Of a stretch of DNA of 21,218 nt, positions 1 through 8,581 are shown piece after piece. The notes beneath the pieces are model-generated. The model was not told where the DNA came from, ran no database searches, and saw nothing but the letters and a program-made list of their open reading frames with translations. The stretch is from Gnetum montanum (lineage: Eukaryota > Streptophyta > Gnetopsida > Gnetales > Gnetaceae): positions 76,609-97,826 of the forward strand of contig MNCI01003602.1 in the NCBI GenBank assembly GCA_015680685.1, in the 5' to 3' direction. Within the stretch, counting starts at the first letter, position 1, and each line of letters opens with the position of its first letter. The position numbers and the translations under genes were made by a program.

Positions 1-560
1 TAAGAGCAATCTAAAAATCCCAAAATTACTTGCCAAGGATGATACTATCTAAACCACTAGCTAAAAAATTTAAACAAAACAAAAAATAAAATACATAACT
101 CAAAAAACCATAACAATGAGGCTGAAATCTTTACTCTAGCAAGCCATCTTACAAGCAATCGTTCACAATTTCTTCTTTACAAAGCTCTTCTCAAGACCCC
201 AAGTGTGTCTCCAAGTGAGAGCCCAAGTGTAATGCCAATGTCTTCTCAAAAGTGTGATGTATGAGACTTCTCCCACAAGTATCTTCCCAAAAATTTATCT
301 CCTTCCTTTTTTTCAGACCCTTCCTCCTTGACCCCTGAAGCCCTTTTATACGGTTCAAAGGTAGGTAGGGAAGTTACATATTCAAAAATATCTCACCTAA
401 CTTCTCTCCCAAGTAACTTGGCCAACCAATTAGGAGATTACTTGCCTAATAAGTTAGGAGGTTACTTGCCCATTTAATTAGGAGGGAGTTATATAGTTAG
501 GAAGTTATTCATAAAGTTAGGAGGAATTAATATTTGTACATATTATAAATATTGCCTTTG
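1..560 (-). mobile_element. LTR-like fragment (U3-R/U5), minus orientation
   Basis: No coding frame is visible. Read on the minus strand, this stretch has the order expected of an LTR. First comes an AT-rich part built from repeated CTAAYT/AAGTAAC words (about 375-540), then a TATA-like box at 344-350, then about 340 bp of transcribed-looking leader. The AT-rich part matches, in inverted orientation, the segment at 20872-20972, so it is a repeat and not unique DNA. I do not see TG/CA termini, a primer-binding site or a target duplication. LTR identity is therefore an inference from composition, the TATA box and repetition; a diverged promoter-bearing repeat of another class is possible. Confidence 0.45.
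344..350 (-). promoter_or_regulatory. TATA-like box of the left LTR-like repeat
   Basis: On the minus strand this reads TATAAAA within CCGTATAAAAGGG. It follows the repeated U3-like words and precedes a GC-richer stretch suitable for a transcription start. The match to the plant TATA consensus is seen directly; its use as a promoter is inferred. Confidence 0.45.
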
Positions 561-1263
561 TAAGTAATTTATTTAAATAAATCTAAAATCCCTAATCTAT
601 TTAATTTAATTAAAATTCTAAATACTATGTGTCATTAAGCTCTAGATTTTTCATAAAAAATATAATATAATATCCACCTTATTGGTGGTAGCAATAGTTA
701 ATTTATCCTTTCTGCGTCTCCGATAATTGAAATTAAAATTCGGGATGTCCCGAAATATGAGCCCGAAGGTGAAGGCACCGATCCTACAACTGCCTGCAAC
801 TAATTCAAAATATCTTCTTCGGCCAAAAATCATTACCAGCTACCGCCATCACAGGAGAAGACTCAGCTACCACGTTAGGAAACGTCGCCATGTGTTCTGT
901 AAGGATCTGCAACTGTTGTAACCTCTGCCTCTCGAAAATGCCCTGCAGGTTTCGATGATTATATGATTTAATCATTGCTTCATAGATTTTTGCTACCTTC
1001 CATCTGTGATAATTGGTAAACTATCTGGCTTTCAAAGTTTTCTTCCAACATTTGGTGCAGATTCTTCAAGCAACGTCCACCATGGTTTTAAAGGCATTTG
1101 TCGTTGTTGCAGATGAAAACCCAGATTTGTTCATCGCGCGAAATAGGCATCCATTCTTCTAAAATCCACAAGTTTCTCTACTGAAATTGATGATATGCCC
1201 ACTGCGTTCTGCCCTAAACTGGCCTCAGTTCTATCTGCACAGCCTGCATGTGATTGCTGCCCG

Positions 1264-1622
1264 AAACCCCCTTTAACTCAGCTCAGTGGTGAAAGAAGGG
1301 CCTCCCACGCGCTCTACGAACTCAGGTTCGGCATCTAGCGAGTCAGCAAAGTAAATCCGGCCGATGCGTGGGCGCAATCCTGAACGACAAGCTAGTGGAT
1401 TTGTCCAAAAAACACATCATTCAGTTCTATTTTTCTGATTTTCGATTTTTTCTCCGGCAGCGTTAACAATGGGCCTTTGGACTTATGGGAATTTGGGTTC
1501 GTCTGCAATACAGAAACCTTTACATGCTTTGATAATTTTAAATTAACAGGATTCAAAACCTGTTGGTAGTCTATTAGGTCCTTCACTTGCTTCCAACTCT
1601 TAGCTGATTTTTGATAATCCAT
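1264..1622 (-). other. Protein-like minus-strand frame, unrecognised, probably broken
   Basis: The minus strand has a 76-codon open frame starting with ATG at 1622. It is rich in Lys and Ser (start MDYQKSAKSWKQVKDL) and closes near 1392. Just beyond, in another frame, about 40 more codons are open through a GC-rich stretch (1390-1264), ending in the sequence GGPSFTTELS and a stop. The pair could be one coding exon broken by a small indel, or chance. I recognise no family, signal or repeat, and there is no matching sequence elsewhere in the window. The rest of 560-1900 shows nothing I can name. Confidence 0.2.
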
Positions 1623-1902
1623 TACTTACGGTGTTGTCTATTTTGCCAATATTAACAGGGAGTATGCTTTCTTTTGGTAAATAATCACCTTTTTTTTTGT
1701 TATTCCAATCTTCACTCAAGAAAATAACTTGGCATTTTAATTTTACTTTCCAAGAAGGCTTCAACATCAAGATTATTTACCATTGGCTTGCTTCTCCAAG
1801 AATACCCATCAACTCACAATACCAAACTGCAAATTTACAACCAGGGATTGTGCTAATTTTGAACAAAATATTCCAACTGTTCCATGTAATGGCCAAATGT
1901 GC

Positions 1903-3240
1903 CAATAGTAATCAATGCCATCAGTATTGACAATGATCCCATGCCACCCTTCCAACCATTTGTGATTCGTGTGCCTTAGCGTAGTGCACCAATACCACCA
2001 ATGGTTGGTCCAAGTTCATAGTTTCCCTTCATCTTGAAAGTTCCACCATGGGCATCTACCTCTGCACCACCTGTTGGTAAGGCCATGTGGCCCTGTCAGT
2101 CACCACCTCTAGCTCCATTCATCATCAGGGGGCAAACGTCTTCGACAAACCCCATCCCATGCAACAACATTAAACAACCTCCTTATTCCACTAGGTGAGA
2201 AGCCTACCTAGTGGGCGAGGCATCAAATGGGAATACCATCAAAAGTATCTCCAAGCCTATTCCTTCGCCCCTTGTATTTGCACCTTCATCACCAAAGATG
2301 CAGGACAACATGATTACACAGCCTGCGTCACCTTGCTGACAAAGATCTAAACCTAGGTCCAAAGTCATCTTCCCTTGAGAGATTCATCTTCTAGGATGAA
2401 TCAAGGAGGAGGAAGGTGTCAAACACATGGGTGGCCAAGACTTCTTTGATGCCCTCACCTAGGTCGAGCAAGCCTTAAGGAAGAAAAATGCTACGTTGAG
2501 CTTGTACGACCTGGTCATGACATCTGTACCTCACTGCGAGGCTCTAGTCCTCATGTTAACGAAGATTTTGATAGACAAAAGCATGCTAGTGAAAGAGAAA
2601 GTGATCCACTCGGTCATAATCCCCTTTGTACCCATAGAGTCTATAGTACCTCGATTGACTTTTAGCAACAACACCATTAAGGAAGATCCTGAAGGGGGTC
2701 AAGTGACTACGGCGCCTCTCTTCATCACAATTTGGGTTGGCCAACACCAAATCTGAAGGGTACATGTCGATGATGGGGCTGCCAAAAATGTCATTTCCTT
2801 ACCTATTATAGATAAGTTGGGATTGGTCGACCAGATCAAACCAACAGTAACATCGTGTCTGCAGTCCTTCAATGGGGGACGCATCCTAGTGAAGGGCATA
2901 GTTCACGTAAACTTCATAGTAGGGGACTAGTTCCCCACAGACGCAATGTTCATCGTGGTCGAAGAAATGCCTGAGTTTAACCTGATCTTGGGAAGATCAT
3001 GGTTAGCACAACTTAGGACTATCTCCTTGCATATACACCATGAAATCCACTTACCATACGTGATTAAGGAGGTGATACTCCATGGTGACGAGGTAGTAAC
3101 ACAAGCAATTAGCAACATAGGCATGGAACAGGGTTTAGAAGTTACAACCTCTGAAGATGAAGCACCTATTCATGCATGCATTAATCATACAATGAAGGGA
3201 TTGGTCCAATAAGCCAATCCTCAAATTGAAAACGCATGGT
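1903..3240 (+). pseudogene. Tat-like Ty3/gypsy gag C-terminus and aspartic protease (decayed)
   Basis: This plus-strand segment is homologous at DNA and protein level to the minus-strand element at 13686-14650: both contain INAISIDNDPMPP, FILK-PPWAS, KEDPEGGQVTT or REDPEGGQVTT, and VHVDD motifs. The order is end of gag, a proline-rich linker, a segment starting MSLYDLVMTSVPHCEAL, and then the protease. The protease active-site region reads VDDGAA (about 2767-2784) in place of the usual D-S/T-G, and its C-terminal signature is FNLILGRSWLAQ (about 2976-3011). Retropepsins of this kind cut the Gag-Pol polyprotein inside the particle. Stops interrupt the frame, for example a TAG after IRVP near 1979 and a TGA after GQHQI near 2754. 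Homology starts abruptly near 1903, so the 5' end of this copy is missing. Confidence 0.75.
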
Positions 3241-3313
3241 GTGAATTACCCTTCCAAGCGAAGGACAGTGTTATGGGTGGGGGCTCGGGTGAAACTCCTT
3301 GACCCTACGTTCT

Positions 3314-3403
3314 GATCAACCCACGAAAGGTCAAGAGGCAGCTATGCATAGCATAGTNCGATCAACCCACAAAAGGTCAAGAGGCAGCTATGCATAGCAT
3401 AGT
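3314..3403. repeat. 44-bp duplication around a single N (assembly join)
   Basis: Positions 3314-3357 and 3360-3403 are the same 44 bases apart from one G/A difference, separated by N at 3358 and one C. The same structure and copy length occur at 9356-9444. Two independent 44-bp duplications each abutting the only N characters of the window are best explained as unmerged contig overlaps. The duplicated word itself contains GCATAGCATAGT, part of a motif recurring in the window. Confidence 0.9.
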
Positions 3404-3493
3404 AACCTTGTGACCTCCCACCTAGTTGCTATCCTTGCATATTCACCATTTCCTTGTCCCATCAATATTCCATCCTTTCGGCATGCTACACTA

Positions 3494-3547
3494 ACGGCCC
3501 GAAATGGCCCAAAACTAGCAACGGCCCGAAATGGCCTAAAACTAGCA
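3494..3547 (+). repeat. Two tandem 27-bp units
   Basis: Units at 3494-3520 and 3521-3547 differ at one position (ATGGCCC versus ATGGCCT). Each ends with AAAACTAGCA. Related, more diverged words (CCAAAATGACACTAAACTAA near 8315 and CGACCTTAAACTAGCA near 8437) lie in the same orientation on the far side of the antisense-gene block. Confidence 0.8.
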
Positions 3548-3708
3548 TACGAGATCATGAAAACTTTACATAACGCATAAGTTAATACAAAACTAGTCTC
3601 CTTGCTAAATTTTTCCATTTCATTCAAAATTTTTGCCCATAGGCAGTGTTTGTAAAATTTTCAAAGTCTTCAATAAAAAAGAAAAAGAGAGAGAGGAGTT
3701 CGATGCTG

Positions 3709-3842
3709 TCATGGGTTATTTCCGTTTGCATCACCTTCACCGTTTGCCCCCACTTCACCTACCTGTGCACTACCTACTCCTATGTTGCCCCTTACCGGCT
3801 CTTCATTTCCTCCCTCCATGGGCCTCACACCTTCATTGAGGG
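3709..3842 (-). pseudogene. HAD-domain gene, candidate last exon 8
   Basis: After a possible acceptor GATACAAG near 3843, one frame is open and low in complexity: LNEGVRPMEGGNEEPVRG, then Gly/Asn/Ala-rich sequence to a TGA at 3711-3709. The frame does not match the phase left by exon 7, so either an indel has occurred or this is not an exon. Weak evidence. Confidence 0.3.
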
Positions 3843-3924
3843 CTTGTATCCCAAGAATAGAGTAGTTAGTTAGGGCAACAAATGCGGTAAATGCTAGCTA
3901 TAGCATAGCATTAAAGTGACTAAC

Positions 3925-4748
3925 CTGAGGAGAGCCTGCGTCAGTCTCAGGAGGTATCTGGTCTAGACCGAGCCTAAGGCGATGCCCAATATCCTCTATC
4001 GAAATGTCTATCCAACGCCTATCACTAGGCTCAGCGTTCGTAGCGACAACTTTCTCCCTTTTCAAGGTCGTCCACTTTAGAGGTTCCTGGGAAAGGGAGG
4101 TGGTTGTGGTCTCTCCTATAAGAAGGTTCACCCTCAAGTCAGGAGACTCCATGAACTTCACTTGCTCTTTAAACTTGGCATAGGCCTCAAAACCACTGAT
4201 GACCTTCACGAACATTTCATACGAGAACGCCTCCATAGTAGCGTCTTTATACAATCTTCGATGAGTTTCATTTTCTAGCTTGTATGTATGTTTGTGATCC
4301 CTTTGGGCTTTCCCCCATTTGAAGACCTTAGCATTGATGTCTTTCATATCCTAGCACTTCTGGGCTAGCAAGTCCATCTGCATTTGTTGTTCGATTATTT
4401 CATGGGTGGACTCTATATTTTGATGAACGACAGTCCAAAACCTGGCGTAGTAGTCCACAGCCATTTGCAAATCGACAGGGTTAGGATTACGATTTATGAG
4501 GAAATTGATCCTTGACCTGAGGTTCTCCACCTCAGTGACCAGTTTGACCTCTCTTTGATCGACCCTTTGGCCTTGTTTCCACAGGTATTCATTGGTGCGT
4601 CTACACTCCCACAGAGAGCGCGCCGAGTGCAAGACACATTTGTAAGCCTCGTCAAACGTACGACGAGACACCTCAGTCATGTCAGGCAAGAGTGTGGGCA
4701 CTGCGCCAACCTCCATAGGTTTTGTTGGGTCCCACTTAAGCTGAGAGG
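3925..4748 (-). pseudogene. HAD-domain gene, exon 7 (coiled-coil-like)
   Basis: About 274 codons are in one frame with a single TAG at 4353-4351. The first half begins KWDPTKPMEVGAVPTLLPD and contains the charged heptad-like stretch VKLVTEVENLRSRINFL. The second half begins MKDINAKVFKWGKAQRD, includes FSYEMFVKVISGFEAYAKF, and ends IPPETDAGSPQ at a donor CCTCAG|GTTAGT. The acceptor TGAATAG|CC joins exon 6 in phase. The composition suggests a long helical or coiled-coil tail that could mediate oligomerisation (inferred). No counterpart of this exon remains in the plus-strand copy. Confidence 0.6.
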
Positions 4749-4852
4749 CTATTCAAAGTGCACAAAATGCAGTAAACATGTTAGCTTAACATAATCAATA
4801 AGCTCGAAAATTTCAATGTGGCAACATAAGGGTACTTAACACTCCTACTTAC

Positions 4853-4998
4853 CCACACAAGGATCTACTTGCTGAAGGTGTTTGATCATGTCATTGACAA
4901 GTCCCTGAACAAATGAAAATTTGTTAAGGACTTCAGCCCATGACTCCGTACAAGGCAAATGAAGCCCCAAAGCATCAGCAGTAGCACCTGTTACATGA
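4853..4998 (-). pseudogene. HAD-domain gene, exon 6
   Basis: A short open exon encodes HVTGATADALGLHLPC, then ESWAEVLNKFSFVQGLVND and IKHLQQVDPCV. The acceptor CATGCTTAG|T completes the TG left by exon 5. The donor is GTGTGG|GTAAGT, a strong plant splice site. It is too short to have been noticed without splice signals. An alternative upstream acceptor near 5028 (CCGTAG) is also possible but would break phase. Confidence 0.6.
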
Positions 4999-5059
4999 CT
5001 AAGCATGTCAGCAATGGCCAAAATGGACTACGGTAAGACACACACAAAGCCTAACTCAC

Positions 5060-5387
5060 CAACATCTGGCTACAGTCTTTCTTCTTGCCGATGCAACACA
5101 ATCGTGGTAGGTTTGGCAGAAGGCCCGACCAAGTCCATGAAAATCCCCTACCACATGCACTGGTGCCTTTCCTTTTAGAAGGGCAGTGTCTTTCTTATTT
5201 TGGGGAGGTACCTCTTCATTAGGAAGAAGCTCCCTAATGAAAAGAGTCCCTATCCTAGAGATAAGAGCTACATTATTCCTGACTGGGGCCCCTTCTTCCA
5301 AAGTCGAGGCCCTCGTGTCCTTATTTTTCATCCTCGTCCTGAGGGTTGACACTCCCTCGTCGCCTTCTTCTTTGCCTTCTTCTTCTT
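5060..5387 (-). pseudogene. HAD-domain gene, exon 5 (acidic start)
   Basis: The exon is open throughout. It starts with an acidic run, EEEEGKEEGDEG, followed by a polar linker and then HVVGDFHGLGRAFCQTYHDC, ending RRKTVARC. The acceptor GTGGACAG|AA joins the G left by exon 4 to make a Glu codon, and the donor is GATGTTG|GTGAGT. Acidic runs of this kind often mark disordered linkers. I recognise no domain. Confidence 0.6.
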
Positions 5388-5523
5388 CTGTCCACAAAAG
5401 GGCATACATACATCAAATCGAAACAAGTTAACTTAAAATAAATTCCATGCTATGACACACTGCCTAATGAAGCATGAAATAGCAGGAAATAGCAAAGTAA
5501 ACTAAATATTATATAGCGCTCAC

Positions 5524-6546
5524 CAATGGGGGGTTGCATTCGCCACAACTTGAACCGTAGTCTTCGCCCCTCCTTTTCGTGAAGGCTTTCCTTCATTGAG
5601 GAAGGTCTCTTTCTTCATAGCTCTGCAGGCATGGTCTCAACTATGAGATGTTCACCCTGTGTCATGTTGCTGATTATGGTAGGAGGCGTCTCCCCTACAC
5701 TATCCATACCTTTAGTTGTTACAAATAATGACTCTCCCATCACTTCCAGGGGGTCCTGGGCTTGCATAGTCCGAAGGACTTGTGGAATCCATGGCTTAGG
5801 AATTTGGTCATGATCTAGCTCGGACCAGACTCCGTCCTCTTGGACCACTAGGAACTCCGCCAAGCGCTTTAAATAGCCTATGTAGAAAGCATAATGTATG
5901 TTAGAGCAGGACTCCATTGGTTCACGGAGTCCCAAAATCTCAACCTGCAAACCACTACATAGGAATTCAGCCCAATTGTAATCGGCCCCCTCCTCCATGA
6001 ATTTCCACATGACCCAAGCTTGCTCAAGCCATAGGACCTTCCCTTGGGTGAGAAATTGAGGAAATGTGCAGGCATGAAAGACTGGGTATATCCCCATAGT
6101 AGGACCTTCACTGAGTTTGTCCATAGGAAACCCATTTCACTCCTTGATGAGCCACAACCACTCCTCGATATGCTACTTCTAAAGGGTCAACTCCTACTTG
6201 TCCTTCAACATCATGTCGACGCCATCAACAGGAACACCAAACAAATTTGCAAATAGCTGGTCATTGATGTCAATGAGGACCTGGACATCCCGCATGTACG
6301 TACAGAAATGGATTGCCTACCCAGAGAAAGAGTTGATCAAGGAAAGCATCTCAGCAGCGGGGACCCCTAAATTTGGAGCCATGAACAAATCCATAAGTCC
6401 ATCCATTCAAATTTTCTTGAGTAAGGGATCTGGAGCCCCTCATTCTAACCAGCTCTGGCTTGCCACTACTTCACCATATTTGAAGTAAATGTTTCCCCCT
6501 TTGCTCTTGGCAGTTACCACCGTCACCTCACAAGTCTTCCTCACTC
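5524..6546 (-). pseudogene. HAD-domain gene, exon 4 (stop-rich large exon)
   Basis: The frame runs from GVRKTCEVTVVTAKS to FKLWRMQPPIG over 1,023 bp, with eight stops in phase, for example at 6442-6440, 6409-6407, 6319-6317 and 5617-5615. Recognisable segments are LMDLFMAPNLGVPAAEML, INDQLFANLFGVPVDGVDM and VFHACTFPQFLTQGKVLWLE, then GADYNWAEF. The LFANLFGVP stretch recalls the 'putative plant transposon protein' and plant-mobile-domain style of core, but this is only a resemblance. The plus-strand copy at about 19080-19740 aligns to its first half. The acceptor GCTGTAG|G and donor CATTG|GTGAGC both join in phase. Confidence 0.6.
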
Positions 6547-6627
6547 CTACAGCAATGATCATGAAACGTACTTAGCATAACGAACTACGAAAACACCTAA
6601 GCATGCGGCACCCGCCTATTAATCCAC

Positions 6628-6908
6628 CAGGTCTATACGGTGAGGGGAATAGCGGGGGCTTAGCAGTGAAGACCGCTTCGAGCATGACCTGCTTGAAAGG
6701 TTCTCTCCACTCCTTTTCCAACCAATCCTTCACCCTACAATGATTGTAGAGGGAGGCAAGCGTGCGTAGATAGGAATAGTATCCCTCCCTAAAATGAGTA
6801 ATCATGCCTGCCCACAGGCTCTTGGCAGAGGCAAATTCCCGTAGGGCTAGCTGTGTTGTGGCTAACTCACCCAGTGGGTCATGAACCCCTTCATCGTTAA
6901 TATAGAAC
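6628..6908 (-). pseudogene. HAD-domain gene, exon 3
   Basis: About 93 codons are open with no stop, from FYINDEGVHDPLGELATTQL through the central YYSYLRTLASLYNHC to FPSPYRPG. The acceptor is CACTAG|G and the donor CCTG|GTGGAT, and both junctions keep phase. The second copy at 18741-19009 aligns along its whole length, starting YKVNEQGLIVNDQILALAL. The segment is predicted helical from its Leu/Ala/Glu content. I know of no named domain for it. Confidence 0.65.
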
Positions 6909-6991
6909 CTAGTGACAAGCACACACTATTAGCACTTACTCAAGTATGGCCAACATTGCACAACCAAGAAAAGTAAAGATGCAAAACTCAC

Positions 6992-7440
6992 TTGCCAATG
7001 CAATGGATGATCCCCTGTGGGTTCTAAAAGTAGGTCACCATTTGGTGCGCAAGATACAGTGTGTTGTATGGGTGATAACACTAGTATTCTGGCATATCCC
7101 AGATCCAGGATAAATGCCTTAACAATGTTGAGTGTGGGTTAGATCCTCCTCTCGGCCTGCTTGCAGTTGCAACGTCAAAAAGGTATCCTAGGATGCCCCG
7201 ATTTGTCCTTGGCATTATGGCCTCTATTATGCCAGATGCCTCCTCTTTGTCTAAGGAGGACCAAACCATGAGACTAAAATGGTTGAGAAGGAATTGCAGA
7301 AAGTCTCGCACCCCATCCCTAAACCAAACCGCTCGCTCTCTCACACATATCGGGGAAGGAGGAACGTTGGCCATAGGCCTACCCACGTGACATAGGACCC
7401 CTTCAAGGTCCAAGATGATTAGCCTAGACCTTGGTCCTAA
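6992..7440 (-). pseudogene. HAD-domain gene, exon 2: FCP1/NIF-like HAD domain
   Basis: The exon opens with RLIILDLEGVLCHVG, which is HAD motif I with the nucleophile Asp kept and the second Asp replaced by Glu. It continues with FRDGVRDFLQFL and MVWSSL (motif II Ser present), then GYLFDVATA and LLRHLSWIW (motif III region). It ends with YNTLYLAHQMVT, in the place of motif IV, where phosphatases of this family have N-T-L-L-I-D-D. The acidic pair is replaced by Ala-His. Family members dephosphorylate phospho-Ser/Thr of proteins such as the RNA polymerase II tail; this copy should be inactive. In-frame TAG codons lie at 7083-7081 and 7026-7024. The donor (GGCAA|GTGAGT) joins exon 3 in phase (AA|G). 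The family call rests on motif order and spacing, not on a search. Confidence 0.7.
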
Positions 7441-7963
7441 CTTGCACGACTCAACCAGTAGATATTGACATCAAATTTGAACACAATGCATGTGCAGCAT
7501 AGTAGCACTTAGTAGAACATGAATGTACCGTAACATAACCCTTTGCTCACCACAGCGTAGCAAAGATGCGATAGCCTAGCATAGCAAGAACATGCGAGTA
7601 GCTTAGCATAGCAGAAAAATGACTAACAACATGCTCAAACAAAAACATGCACCGTAGTGCTACATCAAATATAACCAAAACCCTCCCTAAGGTTTTATGC
7701 CATGGCATGCCATGGTCAAGAAACTTAAAGGGCCCTGGCCTTGCAGTTGTGACAAATGCAACAATGGCAATGGCCTTGCATGCAATCACAACGAGACCCT
7801 TGCACAATAGCCACGACCAAAAGAAAAAGAGGCCATGGAAACACAAAAGCTAAAACAACATGATCGTAGAAAATACAAATAGCAAAACAATTGAGATGCA
7901 ATACCAGAGCAGAAAGTGCAAAAGGTGCAAGGAGAAAAGGATAGAAGTGACATGAAAACTCAC

Positions 7964-8073
7964 TGAGTCAATGGTGTGCTCTCCTATGCCAGAACGTGGA
8001 CTTTTGGCCCATGCCTCAGGGTCTTCTTCACCTCCCCAACCTTCACAAGCACCAACTGAGTTTTAGGAGCCAT
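7964..8073 (-). pseudogene. HAD-domain gene, candidate exon 1
   Basis: The minus strand starts MAPKTQLVLVKVGEVKK at ATG 8073-8071 and is open for 29 codons. It has an in-frame TAG at 7986-7984, then a strong donor (CTCA|GTGAGT, intron starting at 7963). A TATA-like word lies about 110 bp upstream. The join to exon 2 is out of phase by my reading, so either an indel has occurred or a border is misplaced. Confidence 0.4.
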
Positions 8074-8183
8074 GTCCCTAATTGTAGATTTATGACCTTT
8101 CCCTTAGAAATTCACCTCGCTAACCGATTAACACAATTGCTCCGCGCTCCGAAATCGCCGAGTGCTCCGATGAAGATCCTACA

Positions 8184-8190
8184 CTTTTAT
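8184..8190 (-). promoter_or_regulatory. Candidate TATA-like box for the HAD-domain gene
   Basis: The minus strand reads ATAAAAG in CACCATAAAAGTGT, about 110 bp upstream of the exon 1 ATG. It is followed by a small GC-rich patch (8139-8170) with three GCTCCG words that would lie in the 5' leader. Position and sequence are compatible with a promoter; nothing more is shown. The rest of 8191-8500 is AT-rich and without a coding frame. Confidence 0.25.
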
Positions 8191-8581
8191 GGTGAAAATG
8201 TCAAAATTACCAGGGTTCATTCCCACACTAGCAGTTTAGTACCCTTTGTACTCATAGTTTCATTCTTTTTATTATTTTTCATATCAAGATTTTGCATGTC
8301 TCAATATGGCAGTCCAAAATGACACTAAACTAACAGTTTGGCATTCACATATCAATGGTTACACAACTTTTCACTTCACATCAATAATTTACATATCTTT
8401 AACAATTCTAGACTCTTATGCCTTGGCAGTCCGCCACGACCTTAAACTAGCAAACTCTCAATCTGTACATCGCCTTACTTAGCAAGTTGCATCTTGGTGT
8501 TGCTTTGCAGACTTACGTTTCACATAATCTCTGATGACCCTTACCCAGGCTTTCATCTTATGATGGCAGGTCCAGAAAGAC

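Larger units (their letters stand above)
3709..8073 (-). pseudogene. Decayed multi-exon gene with FCP1/NIF-type HAD domain (whole locus)
   Basis: The minus strand carries about eight exon-like open segments with GT-AG borders. For the six core exons (7440-6992, 6908-6628, 6546-5524, 5387-5060, 4998-4853, 4748-3925) all five junctions join in matching reading phase, giving about 3.05 kb of coding sequence (about 1,015 codons). Exon 2 is a HAD domain of the plant FCP1-homology kind; exons 3-4 are helical and resemble plant transposon-encoded proteins; exon 5 begins acidic; exon 7 is coiled-coil-like. Roughly eleven in-frame stops are present, eight of them in exon 4, so it is a pseudogene. A diverged plus-strand copy at 18346-19740 has the same exon order and the intron 2/3 position. 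The locus lies antisense between the protease and RT of a Tat-like element. Terminal exons 1 and 8 do not join in phase and are less certain. The overall function is unknown. Confidence 0.7.

Noticed and set aside
651-921. Short open frames on both strands at 651-833 and 727-921
   Set aside because: No codon bias, no motif, overlapping each other on opposite strands.
3494-3547. 27-bp duplication as another assembly artefact
   Set aside because: No N is present, units are directly adjacent with a substitution, and related words exist elsewhere, so a real tandem repeat is more likely.
3633-3873. Two overlapping plus-strand open frames rich in Leu, Pro and His
   Set aside because: They are antisense to the candidate last exon of the HAD-domain gene and have simple composition.
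7996-8322. Plus-strand open frame of 108 codons
   Set aside because: It overlaps the candidate exon 1 and promoter on the other strand; its content is AT-rich with no motif.
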